A DNA stretch of 64,000 nucleotides from Formosa sp. Hel1_31_208 (lineage in GTDB: Bacteria > Bacteroidota > Bacteroidia > Flavobacteriales > Flavobacteriaceae), in contig NZ_LT629733.1 of assembly GCF_900104785.1 (NCBI RefSeq), positions 2,512,501 to 2,576,500 on the forward strand. Reading direction: 5' to 3'. A program made the position numbers and the translations under genes. How positions within the stretch are numbered: the stretch's first letter is position 1; each line of letters begins with the position of its first letter. The notes below the pieces were generated by a model that worked only from the letters and a program-made list of their open reading frames with translations, was not told the origin of the DNA and searched no databases. Shown in pieces: positions 44,700 to 54,681 of this stretch.

Positions 44700-47309
44700 A
44701 TGAACTTTAATAATTATACTATAAAATCTCAAGAGGCTATTCAGCAAGCACAACAACTTGCACAAAGCTTGGGACATCAGCACATAGAAAATGAACACAT
44801 CGTTAAAGCCATTTTTGAAGTTGATGAAAACGTATTGCCTTTTTTACTTAAAAAACTAAATGTAAATATCGACGTTCTAAAACTTACACTCGACAAACAA
44901 CTAGAGAGTTTTGCAAAAGTATCTGGGGCCGAACTTATGATTTCGCGCGATGCGAGCCAAACACTGAACGAGGCCTCTATCATTGCCAAAAAAATGAATG
45001 ACGATTATGTATCTATAGAGCATTTGATTCTTGCTATTTTTAAATCGAAAAGCAAAATAGCGCAAATGCTTAAAGACCAAGGTGTCACCGAAAAAGGCCT
45101 TAAAGCCGCTATTGAAGAATTACGTAAGGGCGATCGCGTTACATCTCAAAGTCAAGAAGAAACGTATAATTCTCTTAATAAATACGCTAAAAATCTCAAT
45201 CAACTTGCAAAAGACGGTAAATTAGATCCAGTTATTGGTCGTGATGAAGAGATAAGACGAATTTTACAAATCTTATCGCGTCGTACGAAAAATAATCCTA
45301 TTCTTGTTGGAGAGCCTGGCACAGGTAAAACCGCAATTGCTGAAGGTTTAGCACATCGAATTGTGGATGGTGATATCCCTGAAAACCTAATCGACAAACA
45401 AATCTATGCTCTCGATATGGGAGCTCTAATCGCTGGCGCTAAGTTTAAAGGTGAATTTGAAGAACGGCTTAAAGCAGTCATCAAAGAAGTCACCAATAGT
45501 GAAGGTGATATTGTACTATTTATTGATGAGATCCATACTTTGGTTGGTGCAGGTGGCGGACAAGGAGCAATGGATGCTGCAAATATTTTAAAACCTGCAT
45601 TGGCTCGTGGTGAGTTACGTGCTATTGGTGCTACAACCCTAGATGAGTATCAAAAATATTTTGAAAAGGACAAAGCTTTAGAGCGTCGTTTTCAAAAAGT
45701 TATGGTTAACGAACCTGATACAGAAAGCGCTATCTCAATCCTACGAGGCATAAAAGAAAAATATGAAACACATCATAAAGTGCGCATTAAGGATGAAGCA
45801 ATCATTGGGGCTGTAGAACTTTCTGAAAGATACATAACAAACCGATTTCTACCAGATAAAGCCATTGATTTAATGGATGAAGCCGCTTCAAAATTACGCA
45901 TGGAAATTAATTCTAAACCAGAAGAATTAGATGTCTTAGATCGCAAGGTCATGCAGCTAGAAATTGAGATTGAGGCGATTAAACGCGAAAAAGATGAAGT
46001 CAAATTAAAAGCCTTACGCGCTGATTTGGCTAATCTCAAAGAAGAACGCAATGAAATCAATGCGAAGTGGAAAAGTGAAAAGGAAGTCGTTGATAATATA
46101 CAAACTTTTAAATCTAATATTGAAGATTATAAATTAGAAGCCGAACGTGCTGAACGTGAAGGTGATTACGGAAAAGTAGCTGAGATTCGCTATGGCAAAA
46201 TCAAAGACGCTCAAGAACAACTCGAGAAGTTGCAAAATGATCTTAAGAAAAATCAGAGTGAGAGCTCACTTATCAAAGAGGAAGTCACTTATGAAGATAT
46301 TGCGGAAGTTGTAGCTAAATGGACAGGAATACCTGTGACTAAAATGCTGCAAAGTGACCGTGATAAACTCTTAAAATTAGAAGACGAATTGCACAAACGT
46401 GTCGTAGGTCAGGAGGAAGCAATAACTGCAGTGAGTGATGCTGTACGACGTTCAAGAGCAGGTCTACAAAATCCAAATAAACCAGTAGGTACTTTCTTAT
46501 TCTTGGGAACAACAGGTGTTGGTAAAACAGAATTGGCGAAAGCCTTAGCCGAATACCTTTTTGATGACGAAAATGCTATGACCAGAATTGACATGAGCGA
46601 ATATCAAGAGCGTCATGCCGTAAGTAGATTGGTCGGAGCACCTCCTGGGTATGTTGGCTATGATGAAGGCGGACAATTAACTGAAGCCGTTCGACGTAAA
46701 CCATATTCTGTAGTGCTACTTGATGAGATTGAAAAAGCCCATCCAGATACTTTTAATATTTTATTACAAGTGTTAGATGAAGGCCGACTAACAGACAATA
46801 AAGGGCGCTTGGCAGATTTCAAAAACACCATTATCATCATGACCTCAAATATGGGGAGTCAAATTATTCAGGAACGATTTGGAGCTACAAAAGATATTAA
46901 TTCGGCAATGGAAGCTGCAAAAGTAGATGTTTTAGCGTTATTAAAACAAAGTGTACGTCCAGAATTTTTAAACCGAATTGATGATACCATCATGTTCACA
47001 CCTTTAACTAAAAACAATATCAAAGAAATTGTAGGACTACAATTAAAAGGTGTACAGAAAATGATTGATAAACAAGGGATTACATTTGATGCTACTCCCG
47101 AAGCAATAGCGTACTTAGCTGAAAAAGGTTATAATCCAGAATATGGTGCGCGACCAGTAAAACGAGTGATTCAAAAAGAAGTTTTGAATGCATTGAGTAA
47201 AGAGATTCTATCAGGAAAAGTAACTACAGATAGCATCATTTTATTAGATGCCTTTGACAATCAACTCGTATTTCGAAATGAAGCCAGTTTTGTATCTGAA
47301 GAAATTTAA
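44700..47309 (+). CDS. clpB: ClpB disaggregase
   Basis: 869 residues: N-terminal Clp_N repeats ([26 protein letters not shown] in parts), AAA1 with GEPGTGKT, a long coiled-coil middle domain (about 410-530, heptads of L, E and K) and AAA2 with GTTGVGKT, then the C-terminal D2-small domain. It rescues aggregated proteins with DnaK/DnaJ/GrpE after heat. No CIRCE element is visible upstream. It has its own terminator. Confidence 0.98.
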   Translation: MNFNNYTIKSQEAIQQAQQLAQSLGHQHIENEHIVKAIFEVDENVLPFLLKKLNVNIDVLKLTLDKQLESFAKVSGAELMISRDASQTLNEASIIAKKMNDDYVSIEHLILAIFKSKSKIAQMLKDQGVTEKGLKAAIEELRKGDRVTSQSQEETYNSLNKYAKNLNQLAKDGKLDPVIGRDEEIRRILQILSRRTKNNPILVGEPGTGKTAIAEGLAHRIVDGDIPENLIDKQIYALDMGALIAGAKFKGEFEERLKAVIKEVTNSEGDIVLFIDEIHTLVGAGGGQGAMDAANILKPALARGELRAIGATTLDEYQKYFEKDKALERRFQKVMVNEPDTESAISILRGIKEKYETHHKVRIKDEAIIGAVELSERYITNRFLPDKAIDLMDEAASKLRMEINSKPEELDVLDRKVMQLEIEIEAIKREKDEVKLKALRADLANLKEERNEINAKWKSEKEVVDNIQTFKSNIEDYKLEAERAEREGDYGKVAEIRYGKIKDAQEQLEKLQNDLKKNQSESSLIKEEVTYEDIAEVVAKWTGIPVTKMLQSDRDKLLKLEDELHKRVVGQEEAITAVSDAVRRSRAGLQNPNKPVGTFLFLGTTGVGKTELAKALAEYLFDDENAMTRIDMSEYQERHAVSRLVGAPPGYVGYDEGGQLTEAVRRKPYSVVLLDEIEKAHPDTFNILLQVLDEGRLTDNKGRLADFKNTIIIMTSNMGSQIIQERFGATKDINSAMEAAKVDVLALLKQSVRPEFLNRIDDTIMFTPLTKNNIKEIVGLQLKGVQKMIDKQGITFDATPEAIAYLAEKGYNPEYGARPVKRVIQKEVLNALSKEILSGKVTTDSIILLDAFDNQLVFRNEASFVSEEI

Positions 47310-47362
47310 AAAATGCTGTAACAAAACAAAGAAATAACAGTCTTTTAAGTGGTTGGTTAGTG

Positions 47363-47410
47363 AAAAGCAACGTAAGTTTCATGTAAATGATTCGAGCGTT
47401 GCTTTTTTTT
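47363..47410 (+). terminator. Rho-independent terminator of clpB
   Basis: AAAAGCAACG/CGTTGCTTTT with a 24-nt loop, followed by T8, about 54 bp past the clpB stop. Confidence 0.85.
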
Positions 47411-47795
47411 ATGACTAAAATAATCGCCTATATTGAAATTATTAAAGGCATACATAACTTGATCCAAGATGATAAAAATCTAACCACAACAAAACATAGA
47501 GGTGATATTCTAGATGACAGAGATAGAGCCTGGAGTAATAAAACTAAAGACTTTTATTATGAGCAATCTACCTCCATTAGTGATGGAACTATGCATCACA
47601 CAAGATAAAACAGAGTGATTATACTGCTGTAAAAGTAGTTTATAAAGTTTCTATATGATATGATATTAAATTATTCTTACATATTGAAAGATAAGTCTCT
47701 CAAAAAGAGGCTATTTTGTTAAAAAGTAGCATAAATCTTAACAAAGTGACAATAAAACTTTAATAATTAAGATTATGATAATAGGATTTAATTGC
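47411..47795. other. Gene-poor gap between clpB and deoC
   Basis: After the clpB terminator there is about 385 bp with no convincing gene. A plus-strand frame to 47608 (65 codons from an ATG at 47411) has low-complexity content and no family resemblance; a small inverted repeat (CTCTCAAAAAGAGG-type, near 47697-47710) is short. I see no tRNA or repeat. The deoC promoter box follows at its right end. Confidence 0.55.
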
Positions 47796-47803
47796 TAACT
47801 TTG
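47796..47803 (+). promoter_or_regulatory. -7 promoter box of deoC
   Basis: TAACTTTG, exact consensus, 92 bp upstream of the deoC ATG, giving a leader of about 86 nt that contains the hairpin listed next. Confidence 0.45.
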
Positions 47804-47848
47804 GCTTGCTATTAATTCCCAAATTTACATTAGTTAATAACAATCGTT

Positions 47849-47870
47849 GGTTCTTCTCAAATCAAGAACC
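47849..47870 (+). other. Leader hairpin upstream of deoC
   Basis: GGTTCTT and AAGAACC form a 7-bp stem with an 8-nt loop, 24 bp before the deoC start. No T run follows, so it is not a terminator; it may affect translation. Confidence 0.4.
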
Positions 47871-47894
47871 TACGTAAAACATGCCTACTTTAAT

Positions 47895-48557
47895 ATGAAT
47901 ATTAACTCATATATAGATCACACACTCCTGAGTGCCACGGCTACCGAACGTGACATTATTGATCATTGCAATCAAGCTAAAACATATAAGTTTTATGCCG
48001 TTTGTGTCAATAGCTGCTATGTCCCACTAGCGAAACAATTACTTAAAGATTCAAAAGTTAAAATTTGCACGGTTGTAGGGTTTCCTCTGGGAGCATCTTC
48101 AACAGAGGCTAAAGTCTTTGAAGCCAAACAAGCTATAAATGACGGTGCTGATGAAATAGATATGGTAATGAATCTGGGTGTTTTTAAAAGCAAAAATTAT
48201 GTCGAAGTCTTTAAAGATATCAAAGAGGTAAAAACTGCTATAGGTAAAATACCGTTAAAAGTAATTATAGAGATTAGTGAACTCTCTAAAAATGGAATTG
48301 TCAAAGCCTCTGAAATTTGTGTTGATGCCAAAGTAGATTTTGTGAAAACGTCTACAGGATTTTCAAAAAGTGGTGCGACTTTAACAGCAGTGAAAATTAT
48401 TAAAAAAACCGTTAAAGACCATTGCAAAATAAAAGCTTCTGGTGGTATTGGTGATTTTGAAACTGCTAAAAAATATACTGAAATTGGTGTAGACAGAATA
48501 GGCACTTCAAAAGGTGTAGTCATCGTTAATGGTGAGTATTCTGATGCGAAGTACTAG
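47895..48557 (+). CDS. deoC: Deoxyribose-phosphate aldolase
   Basis: 220 residues from the ATG at 47895 (MNINSYIDHTLLSATATE); a GTG-like longer frame start at 47847 would fall in the leader hairpin and is rejected. YIDHTLLS, AVCVNSCYVPLA, TVVGFPLGASSTEAKVFEA, GADEIDMVMNLG, FVKTSTGFSKSGAT with the Schiff-base lysine, IKASGGIGDFETA and RIGTSKG are diagnostic. It cleaves deoxyribose-5-phosphate to glyceraldehyde-3-phosphate and acetaldehyde in nucleoside catabolism. No other deo genes are near. Confidence 0.96.
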   Translation: MNINSYIDHTLLSATATERDIIDHCNQAKTYKFYAVCVNSCYVPLAKQLLKDSKVKICTVVGFPLGASSTEAKVFEAKQAINDGADEIDMVMNLGVFKSKNYVEVFKDIKEVKTAIGKIPLKVIIEISELSKNGIVKASEICVDAKVDFVKTSTGFSKSGATLTAVKIIKKTVKDHCKIKASGGIGDFETAKKYTEIGVDRIGTSKGVVIVNGEYSDAKY

Positions 48558-48595
48558 AATTTCTAAACTGAACAATTAAAGTTGTTCGAGAATTG

Positions 48596-48603
48596 TATAT
48601 TTG
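48596..48603 (+). promoter_or_regulatory. -7 promoter box of the SixA-like gene
   Basis: TATATTTG, exact consensus, 22 bp upstream of the ATG at 48626. Confidence 0.45.
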
Positions 48604-48625
48604 AAACTAACCAATAGCACAATTC

Positions 48626-49138
48626 ATGAAATCTCTATTCACTTTTATCATTGTATTTACTTGCTGCGCCTCTTCTTTTTCTCAAGAACAAGTCAAAGAG
48701 CGTACAACCACAACTTACTATTTAATTCGTCATGCCGAAAAAGATAGAAGCGATAAAAGTAATAGAAATCCGGAGCTAACAGAAATTGGAAAAACAAGAG
48801 CAAAGCGCTGGAATGAGGTTTTTCAACATATTACATTTGATGCTATTTATTCTACTAAGTATAATCGTACCATACAAACTGCATTACCCACTGCCGAACA
48901 AAACAAACTAGAAATTGCGCACTACGATCCTCGAAATTTATATTCAGAAGAATTTGCGGAAGCTACCAACGGCAAAACAGTTTTAGTAGTTGGACATAGT
49001 AATACAACACCAGCATTTGTCAATGCCATTTTAGGTATAAAAAAATATCAAGATATTGATGACAATAATAATGGCAACTTGTACATTATTACAATTTCCG
49101 ATGGCCACATCATAGATCAGGTATTGACGATTAATTAA
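48626..49138 (+). CDS. Secreted SixA-like histidine phosphatase
   Basis: 170 residues with a signal peptide (KSLFTFIIVFTCCASSFSQ). YYLIRHAEKDRSDKSNRNPELTEIGKTRAKRW in parts gives the RHAE motif with catalytic histidine, ELTEIGKTRA, and TVLVVGHSNTTP supplies the second histidine. It resembles small SixA/PGM-like phosphatases, here in the periplasm by the signal. Substrate unknown. It overlaps the convergent DUF6503-type gene by 8 bp at the stop. Confidence 0.9.
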   Translation: MKSLFTFIIVFTCCASSFSQEQVKERTTTTYYLIRHAEKDRSDKSNRNPELTEIGKTRAKRWNEVFQHITFDAIYSTKYNRTIQTALPTAEQNKLEIAHYDPRNLYSEEFAEATNGKTVLVVGHSNTTPAFVNAILGIKKYQDIDDNNNGNLYIITISDGHIIDQVLTIN

Positions 49139-49883
49139 ATGTAAGGTTTTCTAGTTCTATTTTTGATAACAGTTTTAGTTTTCCAAGTTCAAATAATTGT
49201 GGTAATTCAGTTAAGTTAATGAAACTTTCTTCAGGTTTGTAATTGTTATAATCAACAAATCGAACACCTTCGATATAGCGCTCGTTATAAGCTTGTCTAA
49301 ATCGAACACCTTTGCCATCACTCTCGTTATATGAATAGGCCAAATAGTTGATTTTATCCGTTTCTGTGTGCACCCAATACATAAACACGTCTTCAAAATC
49401 TTCTCCCCCTCCATCCTGTTCAAAGGTCACTTTAATAGTGTGATATTCCTCATCATTAATAACGGTTGTATTCCGTAGTTCTTTATTCACGGCCTTATTA
49501 TTTAATCCAAAAGGTAAGACCGAAAAATAGTGTGCTGAATTTACTGATGCCGAATACTTCACAACCATAGAATCTGCAACTTGAATAGCGATACCATCAA
49601 CAAAGCGCTGAAAACCACTATTGCTTAAAACGTCCTTAACATTGGAAATATGAGAGGAGCTTGAATCAACAAATTCACGCATGAGTTCAAAATTTCCATT
49701 ATTTCGAATTGCCGTATAATGCATATTTCTAAAATCGAAATGTAGTATTGAAGCATCTAATAACTGGCCTCCAGAAACCTTAATAGACTCATTTATAATG
49801 TTTTCAGCTGAAGGTGTTTCAGGTTTAGAAATATTACAATTCCAAAGCAAAATGAATAAAAGGATACATAACGAATATTTCAT
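49131..49883 (-). CDS. DUF6503-type lipoprotein
   Basis: 250 residues, SPII signal with lipobox ILLWNC at residues 11-16. ASILHFDFRNMHYTAIRNNGNFELMREF, then HYFSVLPFGLNNKAVNKEL and TEDKINYLAY-type beta-strand pattern are as in DUF6503 (LolA/LolB-like fold suggested for such proteins). Function unknown. The stop codon overlaps that of the SixA-like gene. No paralogue nearby. Confidence 0.78.
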   Translation of the reverse strand: MKYSLCILLFILLWNCNISKPETPSAENIINESIKVSGGQLLDASILHFDFRNMHYTAIRNNGNFELMREFVDSSSSHISNVKDVLSNSGFQRFVDGIAIQVADSMVVKYSASVNSAHYFSVLPFGLNNKAVNKELRNTTVINDEEYHTIKVTFEQDGGGEDFEDVFMYWVHTETDKINYLAYSYNESDGKGVRFRQAYNERYIEGVRFVDYNNYKPEESFINLTELPQLFELGKLKLLSKIELENLTFN

Positions 49884-49952
49884 GGCTAACTATTTTCAGC
49901 ATTAAGTCGGAAAACTACCGCTTTAATAACAGGTAAAACTACGAAAAATAAT

Positions 49953-49960
49953 TACCTTTG
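49953..49960 (+). promoter_or_regulatory. -7 promoter box of smpB, probably near-leaderless
   Basis: TACCTTTG, identical to the helicase box at 5649, is followed by TTTTCC and the ATG at 49967, so the leader would be 0-2 nt. The TTG of the box itself is in frame but cannot be the start. Confidence 0.6.
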
Positions 49961-49966
49961 TTTTCC

Positions 49967-50425
49967 ATGTATAAACCAGTAAACATAAAGAACAAAAAGG
50001 CAAAATTTGAGTACGATATTTTAGATACGTACACGGCTGGTATTGTTTTAACTGGAACAGAAATAAAGTCTATTAGAGACAGTAAAGCTTCAATCTCAGA
50101 AAGCTTTTGTGAATTTAATGACCGAGGTGAATTGTTTGTAATTAATATGACGGTTCAAGAATACATCTTTGGTAATTACTACAACCATAAACCCAAAGCT
50201 GAACGCAAATTATTATTGAACAAACGAGAACTTAAAAAATTAGAAAAAGAGGTCAATGTAAAAGGAAATGCCATCATTCCATTGCGCTTGTTCGTTAACG
50301 AAAAAGGATTAGCAAAATTAGAAATTGCATTAGGAAAAGGTAAAAAACTCTATGATAAACGCGAAACCCTTAAAGATCGCGACAATAAACGCAACCTCGA
50401 TCGGATTAAGAAAATCTACAAATAG
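49967..50425 (+). CDS. smpB: SsrA-binding protein
   Basis: 152 residues from ATG 49967 (MYKPVNIKNKKAKFEYDILD). SmpB binds tmRNA and brings it to stalled ribosomes. FEYDILDTYTAGIVLTGTEIKSIRDSKASI in parts, ANFCEF-like SFCEFNDRGELFV, NHKPKAERKLLLNKREL and KLEIALGKGKKLYDKRETLKDRD with basic tail are diagnostic. It sits between a convergent-strand lipoprotein and an outer-membrane gene, alone. Confidence 0.97.
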   Translation: MYKPVNIKNKKAKFEYDILDTYTAGIVLTGTEIKSIRDSKASISESFCEFNDRGELFVINMTVQEYIFGNYYNHKPKAERKLLLNKRELKKLEKEVNVKGNAIIPLRLFVNEKGLAKLEIALGKGKKLYDKRETLKDRDNKRNLDRIKKIYK

Positions 50426-50589
50426 TCTCTGTCTCAAAATCAATATTGTAAGAAAATATTTAACAATTAGCTTAGTTTTATTTATGATTGTTTAACAATT
50501 GTCAGTTGATTAAATGTCTATGTTTGACCATTCACAGGCAATCTTTTTGTAAAAATTTGTGTCTATACTATAAAATCAATCCATTAGCT

Positions 50590-53055
50590 ATGAAAACAAG
50601 ATTACTATCAGCATTTACATTTTTATGTTCATTTATAGCATTTGCTCAAATTCAAGGATCGGTAACCGATAGTAAAAATGAACCTCTACCCTTTGTAAAT
50701 ATTTATATTGAAAACACATATAAAGGCACGACAAGCAATGAAGATGGATATTATGAACTTAACGTGAATACCCCTGACACTTATGTCGTTGTTTTTCAGT
50801 TTTTAGGTTATAAAACGGTCAAAAAAAATGTCGATATTCAGAGTTTTCCATACACTCTAGACGCCTTATTAACAGACGAAGAAATCTCCTTAAACGAAGT
50901 CGTTATTAATGCGGAAGAAAATCCGGCAAATATTATCATTCGAAAAGCCGTAGCAAAGCGAAAGGAAAACCAAGACAAAATAAAAAGCTATAAATCCGAT
51001 TTCTATTCTCGTGGATTGATTCGTATTAAAGATGCTCCTGAGAAAATTTTAGGTGCTGAAGTTGGAGATTTAGGTGGCGGTTTAGATTCTTCAAGAAGCG
51101 GTGTAATATACCTATCTGAAACCATATCGAAATTAGAGTTTTTAAGACCTAATAAACTTAAAGAAAAGATTCTTGCCTCTAAAGTAAGTGGCGATGATAA
51201 TGGCTTTAGTTTCAATAATGCCATCGATGTAAACTTTGACCTTTATAACAATACGGTTGAAATTGGAAACCAGATTATTACACCAATTGCCAATAATGCG
51301 TTCGGATATTATAAATATCAACTTGAAGGTGTTTTTTATGACGATAGAGCCCACCTTATCAATAAAATAAAAGTGACGCCAAGACGCCCCAATGACCCTG
51401 TTTTTGAAGGTTATATTTATATCGTCGAAGACCAATGGACAATATATGCTGCAGAATTAGACCTTACTGGTATTCAGGCTCGAATTCCAGCAGTGGACAA
51501 AATTACAATTACTCAAAATTTTTCCTTCTCTGAAACCGACAGTATCTGGGCGAAAATTTCTCAAAATATCGATTTTAAATATGGATTATTCGGAATTAAA
51601 GGTGATGGGCGTTTTACTGCAGTATATAGCAACTATGAGTTAAATCCTGAAATCACTCGTAAAAACTTTACACGAGAAATCGTGTCTTTCGCTGATGAAG
51701 CCAATAAAAAAGATTCCACATTTTGGAATACCATCAGACCTGTTCCTTTAACCATTGAAGAAATCACAGACTATGTAAAAAAAGACAGCATTCAAATTGT
51801 TAGAGAATCTAAAACCTATCAAGACTCTGTAGATCGAGTCTCCAATACGTTTAAATTAGGTGATATTCTTGGTGGCTATACCTACTCCAACTCTTATGAA
51901 AGTTGGAATGTAGGAATTAGCTCCCCTATTGAAGCTATTAGCTTTAATACAGTTCAAGGATGGAATGCTAATATTGGCGCATTTTACACCAAAGGTTTTA
52001 ATGATTACGAGCGATATATATCTATTAGAGGAAATATAAATTATGGCTTTAGCGATGATCGTTTGCGCGGTACAGTAGCAGCAACTTATAAATTCAATAA
52101 TAAAAGTAGACCTTTTTTAACGCTATCAGGAGGGGTAACAACACAACAATTCAATGCAAGTAATCCAATTTCAAAAAGTTTGAATACTGGGTTTTCTTTG
52201 TTTTCTGAAGAAAATTATATGAAAATCTATGAAAATAGTTATGTTCAAGCTGCATATTCAAATGAGCTGTTCAACGGGTTCAGATTCAATGCAAGCATAG
52301 GCTATCAAAGACGTCAAGCCCTTTTTAATACAACCGATCAAGCATGGTATCCTAAAGAAGACAAAATGTATACTAGCAATAACCCCATAGATGAAACAGC
52401 TTTTGGTGTTGCCCCTTTTGATACACATAACATCATGAAATTCAATCTTACCGCTCGTATCAACTTTGCACAAAATTATTTGAGCTACCCTGACGGAAAA
52501 ATTAATATTCCAAATGGCAAGTATCCAACCGTCATTTTAGGCTATGAAAAGGGATTCTCTTCATCCATTGATAATTATAATTTTGATCAGGTGAAACTAC
52601 GCATAACACAAGGCCTTAATATTGCGGACAAAGGTCGTTTTCAATATAATATTAAAGCCGGTAAATTTTTTAATGGTGACGATATTGCATTCATGGATTT
52701 CCAACATTTCAATGGAAATCAAACACAAATTGGATCAGGATCATATCTAAATGTCTTTAATAATTTACCATACTATGCTGCAAGTACAAATGATTCGTAT
52801 TTAGAGATGCATGCTGAACACGATTTTAATGGTTTTCTCCTTGGAAGGGTTCCTTTATTAAAAAAGCTTAACTTTAATCTCATAGTTGGAGCTCATTCTC
52901 TAGCTACTCCAGACAATTCTCCATATCAAGAATATACGATTGGATTGGATAATATTGGCTGGGGTAAATTTCGATTTTTACGATTAGACTATGTGCGTTC
53001 ATATCAAAACGGATTTCAAAGCGATGCCATTTTGTTTGGTTTAAAATTCTTTTAA
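50590..53055 (+). CDS. DUF5686 outer-membrane protein with carboxypeptidase-like N-domain
   Basis: 821 residues from the ATG at 50590 (MKTRLLSAFTFLCSFIAFAQ), a clear signal peptide; an upstream ATG is discounted. Residues 20-105 are a CarboxypepD_reg-like domain (GSVTDSKNEPLPFVNIYIENTYKGTTSNEDGYYEL in parts), as in TonB-dependent receptors. The rest (NIIIRKAVAKRKENQDKIKSYKSDFYSRG) is the DUF5686 domain with many beta-strand repeats at the C-terminus, ending in aromatic F, typical of outer-membrane barrels. Substrate unknown. It is followed at 11 bp by an NTF2-like secreted protein, suggesting an operon. Confidence 0.9.
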   Translation: MKTRLLSAFTFLCSFIAFAQIQGSVTDSKNEPLPFVNIYIENTYKGTTSNEDGYYELNVNTPDTYVVVFQFLGYKTVKKNVDIQSFPYTLDALLTDEEISLNEVVINAEENPANIIIRKAVAKRKENQDKIKSYKSDFYSRGLIRIKDAPEKILGAEVGDLGGGLDSSRSGVIYLSETISKLEFLRPNKLKEKILASKVSGDDNGFSFNNAIDVNFDLYNNTVEIGNQIITPIANNAFGYYKYQLEGVFYDDRAHLINKIKVTPRRPNDPVFEGYIYIVEDQWTIYAAELDLTGIQARIPAVDKITITQNFSFSETDSIWAKISQNIDFKYGLFGIKGDGRFTAVYSNYELNPEITRKNFTREIVSFADEANKKDSTFWNTIRPVPLTIEEITDYVKKDSIQIVRESKTYQDSVDRVSNTFKLGDILGGYTYSNSYESWNVGISSPIEAISFNTVQGWNANIGAFYTKGFNDYERYISIRGNINYGFSDDRLRGTVAATYKFNNKSRPFLTLSGGVTTQQFNASNPISKSLNTGFSLFSEENYMKIYENSYVQAAYSNELFNGFRFNASIGYQRRQALFNTTDQAWYPKEDKMYTSNNPIDETAFGVAPFDTHNIMKFNLTARINFAQNYLSYPDGKINIPNGKYPTVILGYEKGFSSSIDNYNFDQVKLRITQGLNIADKGRFQYNIKAGKFFNGDDIAFMDFQHFNGNQTQIGSGSYLNVFNNLPYYAASTNDSYLEMHAEHDFNGFLLGRVPLLKKLNFNLIVGAHSLATPDNSPYQEYTIGLDNIGWGKFRFLRLDYVRSYQNGFQSDAILFGLKFF

Positions 53056-53066
53056 TAACTGAAATC

Positions 53067-53585
53067 ATGAAAAAAATAATACTGCTTTTACTGCTGGTAA
53101 GTGCCTCTGCTGTAGCACAAAAACAGCTCGATTACTCAAAACATGTTATAAGTCTAGATAGCACTTTAGAAACTTTATATGGTGTTATTTCTGGAGACAA
53201 AGGCGAAGCCCGTGACTGGGATAAATTTCGATATTTATTTCATAAAGATGCGAAACTCATTCCAACGGGTCTGTCTGAAAACAGCGCATATAACGCGACT
53301 TATTTAACACCAGAGGGCTATATTGAAAGTGCGGGTAAATGGCTTGTTGAGAACGGATTTCATGAAGTTGAAATTCACCGAAACACCAACACCTTCGGAA
53401 ATATTACACAGGTATTTAGCACATACGAATCCTACAGAAGCAAGTCTGATACCGAACCTTTTATGCGAGGAATTAATAGTATACAATTATTGCATGATGG
53501 CAAACGTTGGTGGATCATCAATATCTATTGGCAACAGGAAACACAGGAGAATCCAATTCCTGAATCATACCTTCCGAAAAATTAA
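53067..53585 (+). CDS. Secreted NTF2/SnoaL-like protein
   Basis: 172 residues; signal peptide MKKIILLLLLVSASAVAQ. The remaining part (LETLYGVISGDKGEARDWDKFRYLFHKDAKLIP, TPEGYIESAGKWLVENGF, GINSIQLLHDGKRWWIINIYWQQE) is typical of a small NTF2-like cone fold. Function unknown; secreted. It lies 11 bp after the DUF5686 gene and 8 bp before the Coa1-like gene, so the three form a probable operon. Confidence 0.85.
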   Translation: MKKIILLLLLVSASAVAQKQLDYSKHVISLDSTLETLYGVISGDKGEARDWDKFRYLFHKDAKLIPTGLSENSAYNATYLTPEGYIESAGKWLVENGFHEVEIHRNTNTFGNITQVFSTYESYRSKSDTEPFMRGINSIQLLHDGKRWWIINIYWQQETQENPIPESYLPKN

Positions 53586-53593
53586 ATTACAGA

Positions 53594-54034
53594 GTGAATA
53601 CAGCAGAATTTAAACGTAAAAGCTGGTGGCAACGTCATAGAAAATGGTTAATCTCATCAATATTTACCATTTTAGGACTGATTGCTATTTTTAACCTTGG
53701 GATGAGCCCTACAGCAGCCAACATCACCAAAGCCTATACAGATACTGCTCTTTATAAAGACGCGTTGGCTAAAGTTCGAGAAAACGATAGTGTTATTGCA
53801 ATTATAGGAACTATTGAACCCATAAACAAACTAGCTATTTTAGAAGGTGCTGTAGAGTATGCAAAAGATAACAGTTATGTAAGGTCTTCAATCAGAATTA
53901 TTGGCAGTAAAGGAAAAGCACGAATGGATTTTAAGGCCGATAAACTAAATAATTATTGGAACTATACACGCATCCAGGTAAGAATAAAGCAACCCAAGGA
54001 TAAGCAACAGACAATTGTCATTGTATCAGAGTAA
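53594..54034 (+). CDS. Coa1-like cytochrome oxidase assembly factor
   Basis: 146 residues starting at a GTG. One membrane helix lies near the N-terminus (KWLISSIFTILGLIAIFNLG) after a basic stretch. The C-terminal domain (SPTAANITKAYTDTALYKDALAKVRENDSVIAIIGTIEPI in parts, then EGAVEYAKDNSYVRSSIRIIGSKGKA) matches Coa1/DUF1783-like, a cytochrome c oxidase assembly factor family. It should be an inner-membrane anchored protein. It is 8 bp after the NTF2-like gene. Confidence 0.8.
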   Translation: MNTAEFKRKSWWQRHRKWLISSIFTILGLIAIFNLGMSPTAANITKAYTDTALYKDALAKVRENDSVIAIIGTIEPINKLAILEGAVEYAKDNSYVRSSIRIIGSKGKARMDFKADKLNNYWNYTRIQVRIKQPKDKQQTIVIVSE

Positions 54035-54039
54035 TACCA

Positions 54040-54681
54040 TTAATTCTTATCCTCTAATAAGGGTACAAAACGAAATTCACCAAATTCATGTTGCTCAAAT
54101 TCTTTTTGTCCTTTTCTAATAAACAAAGTCATAATCTGAACATCCTCACCAACAGGTATTACTAAGCGACCTTCAATTTTTAATTGACTCAATAATGGTT
54201 TAGGCACAAATGGAGCACCGGCTGTAACAATGATGCCATCAAAAGGCGCTTCATCTTCTAGCCCTATATACCCGTCCCCAAATATTAATTTCTTTGGCCT
54301 ATACCCTAACTTAGGTAAAAACTTACTGGTTTTCTTATAAAGTTCATGCTGCCTTTCAACACTAAACACTTTAGCTCCTAATTCACATAATACCGCAGTT
54401 TGGTAACCACTTCCCGTACCAATCTCTAAAACCTTATCCCCAGGATTAACTTGTAATAATTCTGTTTGAAATGCGACGGTATAAGGTTGAGATATGGTTT
54501 GATCGGCAGCAATAGGAAATGCTTTATCTTGATAAGCATGACCTAAAAATCCCGAATCCATAAAAAGATGTCTAGGTATTTTACCTATGGCATCAATCAC
54601 TTTTTCATTGGTTATCCCTTTGGCCTTAATGGTCGCCACTAATTGCTGACGTAGTCCTTGATGTTTAAGCGTGTCTTTCAA
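54040..54681 (-). CDS. pcm: Protein-L-isoaspartate O-methyltransferase
   Basis: 213 residues, starting at TTG (54679-54681), whose N-terminus MKDTLKHQGLRQQLVATIKAKGI fits relatives and no better ATG exists. IPRHLFMDSGFLGHAYQDKAFPI, QTISQPYTVAFQTELL, GDKVLEIGTGSGYQTAVLCEL, VERQHELY and FDGIIVTAGAPFVP are diagnostic. It repairs isoaspartyl residues in damaged proteins with SAM. It ends convergently 5 bp from the Coa1-like gene. Confidence 0.95.
   Translation of the reverse strand: MKDTLKHQGLRQQLVATIKAKGITNEKVIDAIGKIPRHLFMDSGFLGHAYQDKAFPIAADQTISQPYTVAFQTELLQVNPGDKVLEIGTGSGYQTAVLCELGAKVFSVERQHELYKKTSKFLPKLGYRPKKLIFGDGYIGLEDEAPFDGIIVTAGAPFVPKPLLSQLKIEGRLVIPVGEDVQIMTLFIRKGQKEFEQHEFGEFRFVPLLEDKN

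Noticed and set aside
44777..46840. Several minus-strand open frames inside clpB
   Set aside because: Shadows of a highly conserved plus-strand gene, with no start signals or domain content of their own.
47387..47608. A 73-codon plus-strand open frame after clpB
   Set aside because: Its start lies inside the clpB terminator loop; no promoter box or family resemblance is visible. A shorter version from 47411 cannot be excluded but is not supported.
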